Shown here piece after piece: positions 1-5,362 of a stretch of DNA of 5,362 nucleotides. Location of the stretch: positions 1 through 5,362 of the forward strand of contig RKSB01000042.1 in NCBI GenBank assembly GCA_007571095.1, in the 5' to 3' direction. The first letter of the stretch is position 1. Every line of letters starts with the position of its first letter. The notes under the pieces are model-generated. The model was not told the DNA's origin. It saw nothing but the letters and a program-made list of their open reading frames with translations, and made no database searches. This stretch comes from K189A clade bacterium. Lineage in GTDB: Bacteria > Pseudomonadota > Gammaproteobacteria > Pseudomonadales > Azotimanducaceae. A program made the translations under genes and the position numbers.

Positions 1-249
1 TCGACAAGAGAAAGGGAACAGGTAGCCGACAGGCTGCTGTCAGCAGAGGTTTTCCTCGTCGAGATATTCAGGTTCACCGAACAGTCACTCCGCAAAAAAA
101 CCGTCGGCCTGTCGCTCTTGCAGACTCAAGACGCACCTCTTCGACATATCAGGCCATGGATTAAGCAAGGCCGGATCTGCAACAGCCAGCCTTCGACAAT
201 CAACAAAGCCTTTGCGCCTGCGAATACAGACCAACCTTGTCTGCCATGA
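1..249 (+). CDS. Possible 3' end of an unrecognised gene (partial)
   Basis: The first plus-strand frame is open from the window edge to a TGA at 247-249, giving 82 codons with no in-frame ATG, so any real gene must start outside the window. The first half reads like a soluble charged protein (Arg, Glu and Leu rich, around residues 1-40); the second half is rich in Gln, Pro, Asn and Cys and looks less protein-like. No motif is recognised. If real, it would converge on the minus-strand gene, with only 24 bp between the two stop codons. An open stretch of this length can occur by chance, and no terminator or other support is visible. The stretch 1-273 holds nothing else that I can support. Confidence 0.25.
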   Translation, partial: STREREQVADRLLSAEVFLVEIFRFTEQSLRKKTVGLSLLQTQDAPLRHIRPWIKQGRICNSQPSTINKAFAPANTDQPCLP

Positions 250-273
250 CTCCTGTATCTACATTCTCCCTGT

Positions 274-1944
274 CTATTTCTTTCTGCCCGTTGTTTTCCT
301 GCTTTTGGCCTTTGGCTTTCTGGTGCTCTTTTTGGCAGGTTTCTGAGAGGTCTTTTGAGCAGAGGCTTTTTTGGCGAGTTTTTTCGGCTGTGCTGCCGGC
401 TGACCCTTGCCCTGTTCGGGCCGAGCCTGCGAGCCCGCCTTTGTTGAGTCGTCCACAGAGGCGGCAGCCGATTTTTGAACCGCTGCCTCCGCCATGTCTA
501 TAAACTCACGAGCGGCTTCAACCACTCTTTGGCCGGCACTCGCCCACCCATTCTGATTGTCGATTCTAATCACTCGCATGGTAGTCCAGGCCCGCTGAGG
601 CAGAGGACCGTTCCAGAAGGGGTCTCCCGGCGTTGCGATGGCAACGACAAAATAGCCTGCATTGGCAGCCACCAGGGCAGAATCCGCCGACAGCACCTTG
701 ATCGATGAAGGCTCGTCAATATCGCCCGCATTCATCGACTGGCGTATCCTTCGGGTTTCCTCCTCAGGCCAGGCAAAATCCACCCCCATATCCTGACAAA
801 GTTCGGACTCAATCCAGACTCGCTCCTTTAACAAGTCCTTTGCAGAGGCCGCCGGAGGTACGGACACCGGAAGCATGAATTCAACCAGCGAGGCGTCGTC
901 CAGAGCAAAATGAGGAATGTCGTCGGTAGCCGGAACCTTTCCTTCAGACAGGTCAAACACACCAATGTCGGCACCGGTTTGCAAAGCCGATCGAATCCAT
1001 GGCTGCCATCGGTTCGGATGCGTTTTCCAAATGTGGATCTTGTTGTCCTGAGTGAATAGCTGACGGCTTTTGTCGTCCTGTTTGAAGATTGTCCCGTCCA
1101 GTAGCGGAATAGTCGCAAGGGCAGGTGCGGCAAAAGGGCCGGCCTTGCTTGCCAGCGATTTGGCCAGGCTGACATTGCCTGCCAAAACCGCAAGTTCAAG
1201 ACAGGCCGCCGAGTGCCATTGATCCTCCTTGCCCTGAAATCTTTTCCATGCCTCCTTTCCGTAGCCGGCCATCCAGGCGATTCTTGCCGATGCAGGCAAC
1301 ATCTCCTCCGAAAGATCGCCGGTTAAAAGCAGTCGTCGAGCAAAATCTTTCAATTGGCTCGACTCGCCTATTCCGGCCAGCAGTGAAGCGGTAATAACCG
1401 CCATACCGGCAGCGACCGTCGCTTCAGGTATCGGTGCCATGCCGGATAAAAAGGGTTCGACCAGCCGTCTGGCCTGCTCATACTCCTTGGCCATCACCGC
1501 CGACTTGGCACCAATCAGCGCGACATGGGCATTCCACGGCATGCTGGATGCTATGTGCACAGCCCCCCTGTGATCGCCGAGTATATTCAGCCGCCGAACC
1601 AACGACAGCACCGCCGCCGGCTCACCCCGCTGCGAGAGCCTTTGCAACCGCTCAAGCCCCGGCATGATCGAGCCGGCCGCAATCAGGACTTCCGCCTCCA
1701 GTTGATTGAGGTGAACATCTTTGCTGCCCTTAACTTCGTCGAGTACGCCCGCCAGATCGCCCTCAACAAACTGCTTCCAGAGCTTTCCGCCGCAGGCGGC
1801 AGCACGCGCTGAGTCGCCCTGGGCATAAACCATGGCTGCACGTCTCATCGGAGAAGAGCCTGACCAGGCCCCAAGCAGCGAAGCGGTTGCATGGGCCTGA
1901 GCAACCCGATTCTTGTAAAGGCCGGCAACAAAATGATCAACCAT
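274..1944 (-). CDS. Unknown protein: TPR-like solenoid with lysine-rich tail
   Basis: This 556-residue protein belongs to no family I recognise. Residues about 30-285 are helical and show repeated helix-turn-helix patterns with small residues at turns, such as LNILGDHRGAVHIA (119-132), AVMAKEYEQARRLVEPF (149-165) and LAVLAGNVSLAKSLASKAG (251-269). This resembles degenerate TPR or a related alpha-solenoid, which usually serves protein binding. Residues about 300-490 look like a separate mixed domain with many tryptophans (W307, W313, W316, W377, W392, W444, W453, W467). Residues 521-556 are an extreme basic tail with 17 Lys or Arg in 36 positions, interspersed with Ala, Ser, Thr and Pro, like histone H1. 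There is no signal peptide; residues 172-193 are mildly hydrophobic but more likely a buried helix. The start ATG is preceded by AGGA with 9-nt spacing, which supports it. It is divergent from the DUF3540/hub genes, so an accessory role in the same apparatus is an inference from position only. Confidence 0.85.
   Translation of the reverse strand: MVDHFVAGLYKNRVAQAHATASLLGAWSGSSPMRRAAMVYAQGDSARAAACGGKLWKQFVEGDLAGVLDEVKGSKDVHLNQLEAEVLIAAGSIMPGLERLQRLSQRGEPAAVLSLVRRLNILGDHRGAVHIASSMPWNAHVALIGAKSAVMAKEYEQARRLVEPFLSGMAPIPEATVAAGMAVITASLLAGIGESSQLKDFARRLLLTGDLSEEMLPASARIAWMAGYGKEAWKRFQGKEDQWHSAACLELAVLAGNVSLAKSLASKAGPFAAPALATIPLLDGTIFKQDDKSRQLFTQDNKIHIWKTHPNRWQPWIRSALQTGADIGVFDLSEGKVPATDDIPHFALDDASLVEFMLPVSVPPAASAKDLLKERVWIESELCQDMGVDFAWPEEETRRIRQSMNAGDIDEPSSIKVLSADSALVAANAGYFVVAIATPGDPFWNGPLPQRAWTTMRVIRIDNQNGWASAGQRVVEAAREFIDMAEAAVQKSAAASVDDSTKAGSQARPEQGKGQPAAQPKKLAKKASAQKTSQKPAKKSTRKPKAKSRKTTGRKK
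277..384 (-). other. Lysine-rich histone H1-like C-terminal tail
   Basis: This segment encodes residues 521-556 of the minus-strand protein. It has 14 Lys and 3 Arg, no acidic residue, and AKK, PAKK and KPKAK-type spacing. Comparable tails in bacterial proteins such as AlgP-like regulators are known to bind DNA or other polyanions. Here the target could be nucleic acid, membrane phospholipid or an acidic protein partner; the sequence does not decide. The linker before it (about 490-520) is Ala, Ser, Gln and Gly rich and looks disordered. Confidence 0.8.
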
Positions 1945-1955
1945 CGAATTTTATC

Positions 1956-1959
1956 CTGA
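1956..1959 (-). promoter_or_regulatory. Shine-Dalgarno of the minus-strand solenoid gene
   Basis: Read on the minus strand, the sequence ahead of the ATG is CAGGATAAAATTCG, which places AGGA nine bases before the start codon. The spacing is acceptable and supports the start at 1944. Confidence 0.5.
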
Positions 1960-1990
1960 AGTTATTGCCTGATAAGGTGAAACCCGAACT

Positions 1991-2017
1991 CCTGCCTGCC
2001 AGCAAGAGGCCGGCAGG
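1991..2017. repeat. GC-rich hairpin in the divergent intergenic region
   Basis: The arms 1991-2000 (CCTGCCTGCC) and 2008-2017 (GGCCGGCAGG) pair over ten positions with one T-C mismatch, around a seven-base loop (AGCAAGA). No T-run follows on either strand, so a simple intrinsic terminator is unlikely. It lies about 47 bp ahead of the minus-strand start, so it would probably be inside or near that gene's 5' leader, and about 90 bp ahead of the plus-strand DUF3540 gene. It could be an operator, a leader RNA structure or a small dispersed palindrome; the sequence does not say which. Confidence 0.6.
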
Positions 2018-2052
2018 GGAACCATTAAACGAAGCCAGCCGACAAAGACTGC

Positions 2053-2081
2053 TTTCTGGATGACAGTCCACCTGCTATAGT
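2053..2081 (+). promoter_or_regulatory. Probable extended -10 promoter for the DUF3540 gene
   Basis: TGCTATAGT at 2073-2081 is an extended -10 element (TG, one base, then TATAGT at 2076-2081, five of six matching TATAAT). Seventeen bases upstream, TTTCTG (2053-2058) is a weak -35 box, as is common for extended -10 promoters. Transcription would start near 2088, giving a leader of about 20 bases that includes a weak ribosome site (AAAGAG, about 2096-2101). Confidence 0.4.
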
Positions 2082-2090
2082 TTAACTGTC
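2062..2090. promoter_or_regulatory. Inverted repeat flanking the -10 box, possible operator
   Basis: GACAGT (2062-2067) and ACTGTC (2085-2090) are perfect inverted six-base arms separated by 17 bases, and the proposed -10 box TATAGT lies between them. The arm centres are 23 bp apart, roughly two helix turns, a geometry used by dimeric repressors. Six-base arms can occur by chance, and no regulator gene is seen in the window. Confidence 0.3.
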
Positions 2091-2107
2091 TCTTCAAAGA
2101 GTGGCGC

Positions 2108-2731
2108 ATGTCAAAGATTTCAGATAACAAAACTCTCTCCGCAATGCCGGACGCTCCTCTACCGGAGAATCAGGGTGCTCAATCGGTCGAGTCGGCACAA
2201 CAGGCCCACTCGGTACTGGATCGAGTGCTGGACGACAAAGGCGGGCATCTGTTTACCGGTCGAATTCGTTCTTTCGAGTCTGGAAAATACCTGCTTGCCG
2301 ACGGGCGGTCGGTGCAGGTCAGTGCGTCCTGCCTGGTTCAGCCAAAACCGAAAGATTGGGTGCTGGTCTGGTCAAATAACCATGGACAGGCCTGGATCCT
2401 GAATCTTCTCTCTCGCGACTCGGCGGACGAGCCTCTGGTGATTTCCAGCGACAAGGCGATTCAGATTAACGCCAGGAAAATCGGATTAAACGCACAAACA
2501 GTGCATGTCAAGGCCGACAATCTGGTTACTCACGCCGTCAACAATCACTCTGTGGAACAAACTCGAACCGAACAGATCAAACTTCGGGTTACTCAGGTAG
2601 GTACGGAGATCCGGCGTGCCGACAGAGTGCTGGAAAAGGTCAACGGCAGCCTGATTCAAAAATTTGGTACCTGGGTCGTGAATGCTGCACAGGAGGTCAG
2701 GCACAAGGCAAGGACGGTGCTGTTTGACTAA
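2108..2731 (+). CDS. DUF3540-family spike-like protein (OB fold plus beta-helix)
   Basis: This 207-residue protein resembles the DUF3540 family, small proteins found in T6SS-type accessory loci beside VgrG-like, DUF2169 and DUF4150 (PAAR-like) genes. Residues 1-45 are polar and probably flexible. Residues 47-104 form a small beta domain resembling the gp5/VgrG OB fold, with HLFTGRIRSF, KYLLADGRSVQV and a KPKDWVLVW strand followed by an alternating strand ending in AWILNLL. Residues about 108-150 (PLVISSDKAIQINARKIGL onward) show short alternating hydrophobic strands typical of a trimeric beta-helix needle. Residues about 150-207 are more helical and basic. There is no signal peptide or membrane segment. 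The ATG follows AAAGAG with acceptable spacing and a probable extended -10 promoter. The hub gene follows in the same direction after 196 bp. A role as spike tip or needle is inferred from fold-like patterns and context. Confidence 0.75.
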   Translation: MSKISDNKTLSAMPDAPLPENQGAQSVESAQQAHSVLDRVLDDKGGHLFTGRIRSFESGKYLLADGRSVQVSASCLVQPKPKDWVLVWSNNHGQAWILNLLSRDSADEPLVISSDKAIQINARKIGLNAQTVHVKADNLVTHAVNNHSVEQTRTEQIKLRVTQVGTEIRRADRVLEKVNGSLIQKFGTWVVNAAQEVRHKARTVLFD

Positions 2732-2927
2732 CCTTCCTTTCTATTGGCCCTTTCGTCGAATGCACGCAAGCAAGCCAAGGCGCGAATTCAGGCTGCGAAT
2801 CGGGTTCCTTCGTTTTTTGGCAACTTTTTGCCTCAAGCCAGTCTAATGCTTTACAGTCTGTTTTTTCACACCGCCGGTATCCCTCTCAGTCAAGTCGAGT
2901 GTATGCCGGAATAATGCGAAGCCGCTT
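2732..2927. other. Gap between DUF3540 and hub genes
   Basis: This 196-bp gap is long for an operon. A small hairpin lies at 2819-2832 (GGCAA, loop CTTT, TTGCC), directly after a run of six T at 2813-2818. GCCAA at 2774-2778 can also pair with TTGGC at 2817-2821. Neither arrangement is a clear intrinsic terminator, because the T-run does not follow a strong stem. I see no convincing -35/-10 pair for the hub gene. Whether the two genes share a transcript is open. Confidence 0.35.
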
Positions 2928-5362
2928 ATGCCAGATAATGATAATGTCATAACTTATCGCGCCTACATTGAGCCCCTCGGGGAAGACGGCGCAGAATTTG
3001 TGACTCTGAGCGACCTCACTGTCACAGAAAGCTACAATTCCGGGTGGACGGCCCAGGCCACTCTGGCCACTCAACGTACAGCCGGATTGAATCTGGGTGC
3101 CACCCTGTTCGCCGGTGTCTATTCCGGATTATCCCCGAACAGACCTGTATCCGTACTGATCGCCGTCTCGGGAGCTGACCCCAAACGTCCTCCGGCACCT
3201 CAGGAGCCAGAGGAAGATGAAGGAGATGGAGAAGGCGAAGGCGGCGAAGGCGGCGAAGGAGACGAAGGCGGCGAAGGCGATGGAGGAGACGAAGGAGGCG
3301 GAGAAACGCCCGCACTGCAGGCGGGGGATGTCATTAGGGCCTGGCCGTCGATGATCTCTCAGCTGGAGCCGGCTCCATCGGATAGTGACTCCGCAGGCTC
3401 CCTGCTCACAGTTAATCTGGCCGATCCCGTCTCCTACCTGGCGGATCGTCCCATTTGGGGTGCCTACAGGGGTGTTTCGGTGGCGGAGATGATGGGTGGT
3501 GCCATTTCTCTGGCAGCAGGTGGAGACGGGCGACCCACTCTGAATCCTGCCCTGCCCGGTTTCCCCATCATCAGGATTATTGATCGTCTTCGCCTGGATG
3601 CCGACCTCATAGGCTACAGCATCGCCGCCGGCCAGACGCTGGGCGAATGGTTGAACTGGCTGGAAGGTATGCTGGGCATACGAATAGAAATGGTTCCCAA
3701 TATCATCAATGACACCATTGACATCATTCTCTCGGACATAGAAGTCAATACAAATATTGCTCTGCGAATGAAGATCGCACAGTCAAACAACCGCGCCCCT
3801 GATGCAAATGCACCCGATGGCTTGATTCATCTCACTGGTATGGAAGCCCGACCTGCTGTTCTGTCAAGGGGAATAGTGCTGGATGACCCTCTGCAAGGGA
3901 CTTTTCGGCGATTGGGGACCCCTGGTGCAATAGGTACGGTAGTTGGCGGTACTGGAGTCAGTCTGGATGAGGCTGCCCGAAGAGGATACTTTGAAACTGT
4001 TGCCTCGATGGCTGAAATGCTTGTCATGGTGGCGGCATCAGATCAGACCGCCATGCGACCAGGCAGCCTGCTGAGTCTTACCAACCCCCCACTGGAGCAG
4101 ATACCTGACTGGCAGGCGATACGTGTTGAGCACGAGATAAGAAGCACGGCATACTCCAATACAATGACCCTGATCAGGGGAGACCGTCCCTGGTATCCTC
4201 CGCCCGCCGAACTGGAAAACACGCGTTATGTAACTGGCATCATTGATGGTGGCGATAACTTTACTCCTGTTGATCCGGTTCCTCGGGATCGTCTGGGCAG
4301 AGTACCTATCAACCTGGCGTTTACACCCACGCCCACGGCGGCAGAACAGGCACTCCTTGATGTCGCTGATACCAATCAGGATGATCGCATCACGCTGGCC
4401 GACTTCGAGCAGAGTGATATCGAGCAGTACACCAGCGAAATGGATGACTGGGAAGAAAAGCTGGCTGCCTATAACAACGGCGACTACGAAGACCCTTACC
4501 CCGGCCAGCCTGACGAGGACCTCACCGAAGAGCAACTGGCTGAACGAATCGAAGCCAGAGAACAGCGAGAGGCGGCCCTGAGATATGCGGCCTACAAGAA
4601 GGCTCAGGCGGCCGATCAGGCCGATGCTGATCGCGATGGTTACCAAAGTGACCGCGACGCACTGGTATCTCCAGAGCTTGCAACCCTGCTGAGAGAACCA
4701 GGTGCTCACGAACGTCTTCAGGAGCAGCTGGCATTGCTCAGGGCCGGTGACGAGGGAGAAAGGGATATATCGGACGAGTTGCTGGAAGAATACGCTGCCA
4801 TCTTCGGTGTACCTGAAGATGGGCAACCGGATCGCTATATTCTGCAAAAAAGAGATGCTGCACTGGCACCGGAACGTTGGCCACCCCGCATTCCGATGAC
4901 CTTCATCGAACCTATGGCAGGTGGTTTGCACGGGTTCATTCCCGCTCACAGACATGGGGACATCTGCCGAATTGCAGTACACAATCCACTGTTTGCCGAA
5001 ATCATCGGCTACCAGTATCGAAGTGATCGGCGAATCAACACCGGCCTGGTGGATGCCACTGCGGGTCTTGTAGTCGATCACGACCACAAGAAGGCCTGGT
5101 CCGGTCTGGTATTCCGACCTCTGGAAGATCTCGAAAGAGAAATCAGTGATACCGACAACATCGACCGTGAAGAAGAGGAAGAGGAAACCACTGGCGGCGG
5201 CGAAGGCGGTGGCAACGATGAAGGCGGCGGCGAAGGCGGTGGCAACGGCGAAGGCGGTGGCGAAGGCAGTGGTGAAGGCGAAGGCGGCGGCAACGATGAA
5301 GGCGGTGGTGAAGGCAACGGCGAAGGTGGCGGCAACGGCGAAGGTGGCGGCAACGGCGAAGG
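2928..5362 (+). CDS. Divergent VgrG (gp27/gp5-like) hub protein, 3' end missing
   Basis: The frame is open from ATG 2928 to the window edge (811 codons). No ATG, GTG or TTG lies between this ATG and the in-frame stop TAA at 2844, so the start is fixed, although no good Shine-Dalgarno is visible. Residues 8-80 and 128-165 match the first gp27-like barrel of VgrG. Residues 166-255 follow the VgrG order: YLADRPIWGAYRGVSVAEMM, then IGYSIAAGQTLGEWLNWLEG, the counterpart of the YxxQYxES...LxRxLEEEGI region. Residues 374-424 match the third barrel (RPGSLLSL, IRVEHEIRSTAYSNTMTLI, WYPP). Residues 432-465 start the gp5 OB fold (YVTGIID, DRLGRVPINLAF) and 651-698 complete it (IPMTFIEPMAGGLHGFIPAHR, IIGYQYRSD). 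VgrG trimers sit at the tip of T6SS tubes and carry effectors. Three additions are unusual: an acidic Gly/Glu loop (93-126), an OB-splitting insertion (about 466-650) and a C-terminal Gly-rich tract (755 on). It could instead belong to a related contractile system. Confidence 0.8.
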   Translation, partial: MPDNDNVITYRAYIEPLGEDGAEFVTLSDLTVTESYNSGWTAQATLATQRTAGLNLGATLFAGVYSGLSPNRPVSVLIAVSGADPKRPPAPQEPEEDEGDGEGEGGEGGEGDEGGEGDGGDEGGGETPALQAGDVIRAWPSMISQLEPAPSDSDSAGSLLTVNLADPVSYLADRPIWGAYRGVSVAEMMGGAISLAAGGDGRPTLNPALPGFPIIRIIDRLRLDADLIGYSIAAGQTLGEWLNWLEGMLGIRIEMVPNIINDTIDIILSDIEVNTNIALRMKIAQSNNRAPDANAPDGLIHLTGMEARPAVLSRGIVLDDPLQGTFRRLGTPGAIGTVVGGTGVSLDEAARRGYFETVASMAEMLVMVAASDQTAMRPGSLLSLTNPPLEQIPDWQAIRVEHEIRSTAYSNTMTLIRGDRPWYPPPAELENTRYVTGIIDGGDNFTPVDPVPRDRLGRVPINLAFTPTPTAAEQALLDVADTNQDDRITLADFEQSDIEQYTSEMDDWEEKLAAYNNGDYEDPYPGQPDEDLTEEQLAERIEAREQREAALRYAAYKKAQAADQADADRDGYQSDRDALVSPELATLLREPGAHERLQEQLALLRAGDEGERDISDELLEEYAAIFGVPEDGQPDRYILQKRDAALAPERWPPRIPMTFIEPMAGGLHGFIPAHRHGDICRIAVHNPLFAEIIGYQYRSDRRINTGLVDATAGLVVDHDHKKAWSGLVFRPLEDLEREISDTDNIDREEEEEETTGGGEGGGNDEGGGEGGGNGEGGGEGSGEGEGGGNDEGGGEGNGEGGGNGEGGGNGE
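3204..3305 (+). repeat. Acidic Gly/Glu-rich insertion in first hub barrel
   Basis: Residues 93-126 of the hub protein consist almost only of Glu, Asp and Gly (for example GEGEGGEGGEGDEGGEGDGG), built from alternating GGC/GGA and GAA/GAC codons. It falls between the strand NRPVSVLIAVSG (71-82) and the strand around AGDVIRAWP (132-140), where VgrG proteins usually have only a short loop before the G-x-V strand. It is likely a flexible, negatively charged loop on the outside of the hub. Confidence 0.85.
4368..4403 (+). other. EF-hand-like calcium loop 1 in hub insertion
   Basis: Residues 481-492 read DTNQDDRITLAD and fit the twelve-position EF-hand loop: Asp at 1, Asn at 3, Asp at 5, Ile at 8 and an acidic residue (Asp) at 12. 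Position 6 is Asp rather than the usual Gly. A helix-like LLDVA precedes it and FEQSDIEQY follows, as in dockerin or calmodulin-type motifs. Calcium binding is inferred. Confidence 0.6.
4623..4658 (+). other. EF-hand-like or TSP3-like calcium loop 2 in hub insertion
   Basis: Residues 566-577 read DADRDGYQSDRD, with the DxDxDG core and Asp at position 12. Position 8 is Gln rather than a hydrophobic residue, so the match is looser than loop 1 and could also be described as thrombospondin type 3-like. The preceding AYKKAQAADQA is helical. Two such loops in one insertion make chance less likely. Confidence 0.55.
5169..5186 (+). other. Six-glutamate run before the Gly-rich tract
   Basis: Residues 748-753 of the hub are six consecutive Glu (GAA/GAG codons). 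The run marks the end of the folded OB region (last recognisable strand SGLVFRPLEDL, about 725-735) and the start of the low-complexity linker. Confidence 0.8.
5193..5362 (+). repeat. Tandem Gly/Glu/Asn codon repeats, hub C-terminus, continues past window
   Basis: Residues 756 to the edge are almost entirely Gly, Glu and Asn with a few Asp and Ser. At DNA level, 5193-5222 and 5223-5252 are two 30-bp units that differ in one codon (GAT against GGC). Positions 5325-5342 and 5343-5360 are two identical 18-bp units (GGTGGCGGCAACGGCGAA). Between them lie shuffled six- to nine-codon variants. The tract is still running at 5362. Such repeats expand and contract by slippage or recombination, so the length may vary between strains. 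As a protein it is a flexible acidic linker that would lead to a further C-terminal domain or end the protein. Confidence 0.85.

Larger units (their letters stand above)
4326..4880 (+). other. Insertion of about 185 residues splitting the hub OB fold
   Basis: Residues about 467-651 interrupt the gp5-like OB fold between its GRVPINLAF strand and its IPMTFIEP strand. The insertion is highly charged and mostly helical, with a region of coiled-coil character around 505-560 (EMDDWEEKLAAY and EEQLAERIEAREQREAALRY). It carries two EF-hand-like loops. In ordinary VgrG proteins these two strands are linked by a short turn (GRV.VQFHWD to the SxWVRV strand). The boundaries are estimates. Confidence 0.65.

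Noticed and set aside
34..46. Perfect 13-base palindrome CTGCTG-T-CAGCAG
   Set aside because: It lies inside a possible coding frame, has too short a loop for a good hairpin and no proper T-run, so neither a terminator nor a binding site can be supported.
828..1199. A 123-codon minus-strand open frame
   Set aside because: It overlaps the solenoid gene in another frame and has no recognisable domain; the solenoid frame is longer and has a ribosome site.
2774..2832. Possible intrinsic terminator after the DUF3540 gene
   Set aside because: GCCAA/TTGGC pairing has a loop of nearly 40 bases, and the stronger small hairpin comes after the T-run rather than before it.
2903..2952. Tiny upstream open frames (ATG 2903 with 3 codons, ATG 2914 with 12 codons overlapping the hub start)
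   Set aside because: Neither has a ribosome site and such short frames are expected by chance; translational coupling cannot be claimed.
3022..3315. Leu/Arg-rich minus-strand open frame
   Set aside because: It is the antisense shadow of the first Gly/Glu tract of the hub gene.
4038..5087. A 349-codon open frame on the minus strand
   Set aside because: It lies fully inside the hub gene. Its translation has no coherent domain pattern, and the plus-strand frame matches VgrG architecture through the same region.
5078..5353. Proline/serine-rich minus-strand open frame
   Set aside because: It is the complement of the Gly/Glu codon repeats (GGC and GAA read in reverse), so its composition is a by-product of the repeat.
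5193..5362. CRISPR-like or satellite array
   Set aside because: The repeats are contiguous codon-phase units without spacers and stay in the hub reading frame, so they are protein-coding low complexity.

Overview
The window looks like a bacterial accessory locus that encodes the central spike and hub of a contractile injection machine of the type VI secretion (T6SS) kind. The DNA is slightly GC-rich and densely coding. Its codon use and gene style would fit a proteobacterium, probably a gammaproteobacterium, but no housekeeping gene is present to confirm this.

Layout. Positions 1-249 are an open plus-strand frame that enters from outside the window and may be the end of an unrecognised gene. 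A 556-residue protein of unknown family lies at 274-1944 on the minus strand: a helical-repeat (TPR-like) N-terminal half, a tryptophan-rich C-terminal domain and a very lysine-rich tail. A 163-bp divergent intergenic region (1945-2107) holds a strong hairpin and an extended -10 promoter flanked by an inverted repeat. From there two genes run on the plus strand. The first (2108-2731) is a DUF3540-family protein with a small OB-like domain and a beta-helix-like needle segment. After a 196-bp gap, a very large open frame runs from 2928 to the window end without a stop (811 complete codons). I read it as a divergent VgrG/gp27-gp5-like hub protein, although no stop codon marks its end here.

The hub gene is the most interesting element. 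The gp27-like barrels and both halves of the gp5-like OB fold can be followed in order, but the protein carries three additions: an acidic Gly/Glu-rich loop inside the first barrel, an insertion of about 185 residues that splits the OB fold and carries two EF-hand-like calcium loops, and a long Gly/Glu/Asn repeat tract after the OB fold, where ordinary VgrG proteins have their beta-helical needle. The needle-like segment is instead found in the separate DUF3540 protein immediately upstream.

Working together (inference): the hub would sit at the base of the tail tube, the DUF3540 protein could act as or extend the spike tip, and the divergent solenoid protein could be an accessory or adaptor. 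No sheath, tube, baseplate, ATPase, PAAR, DUF2169 or toxin gene is visible, so the type of apparatus cannot be settled from this window alone.
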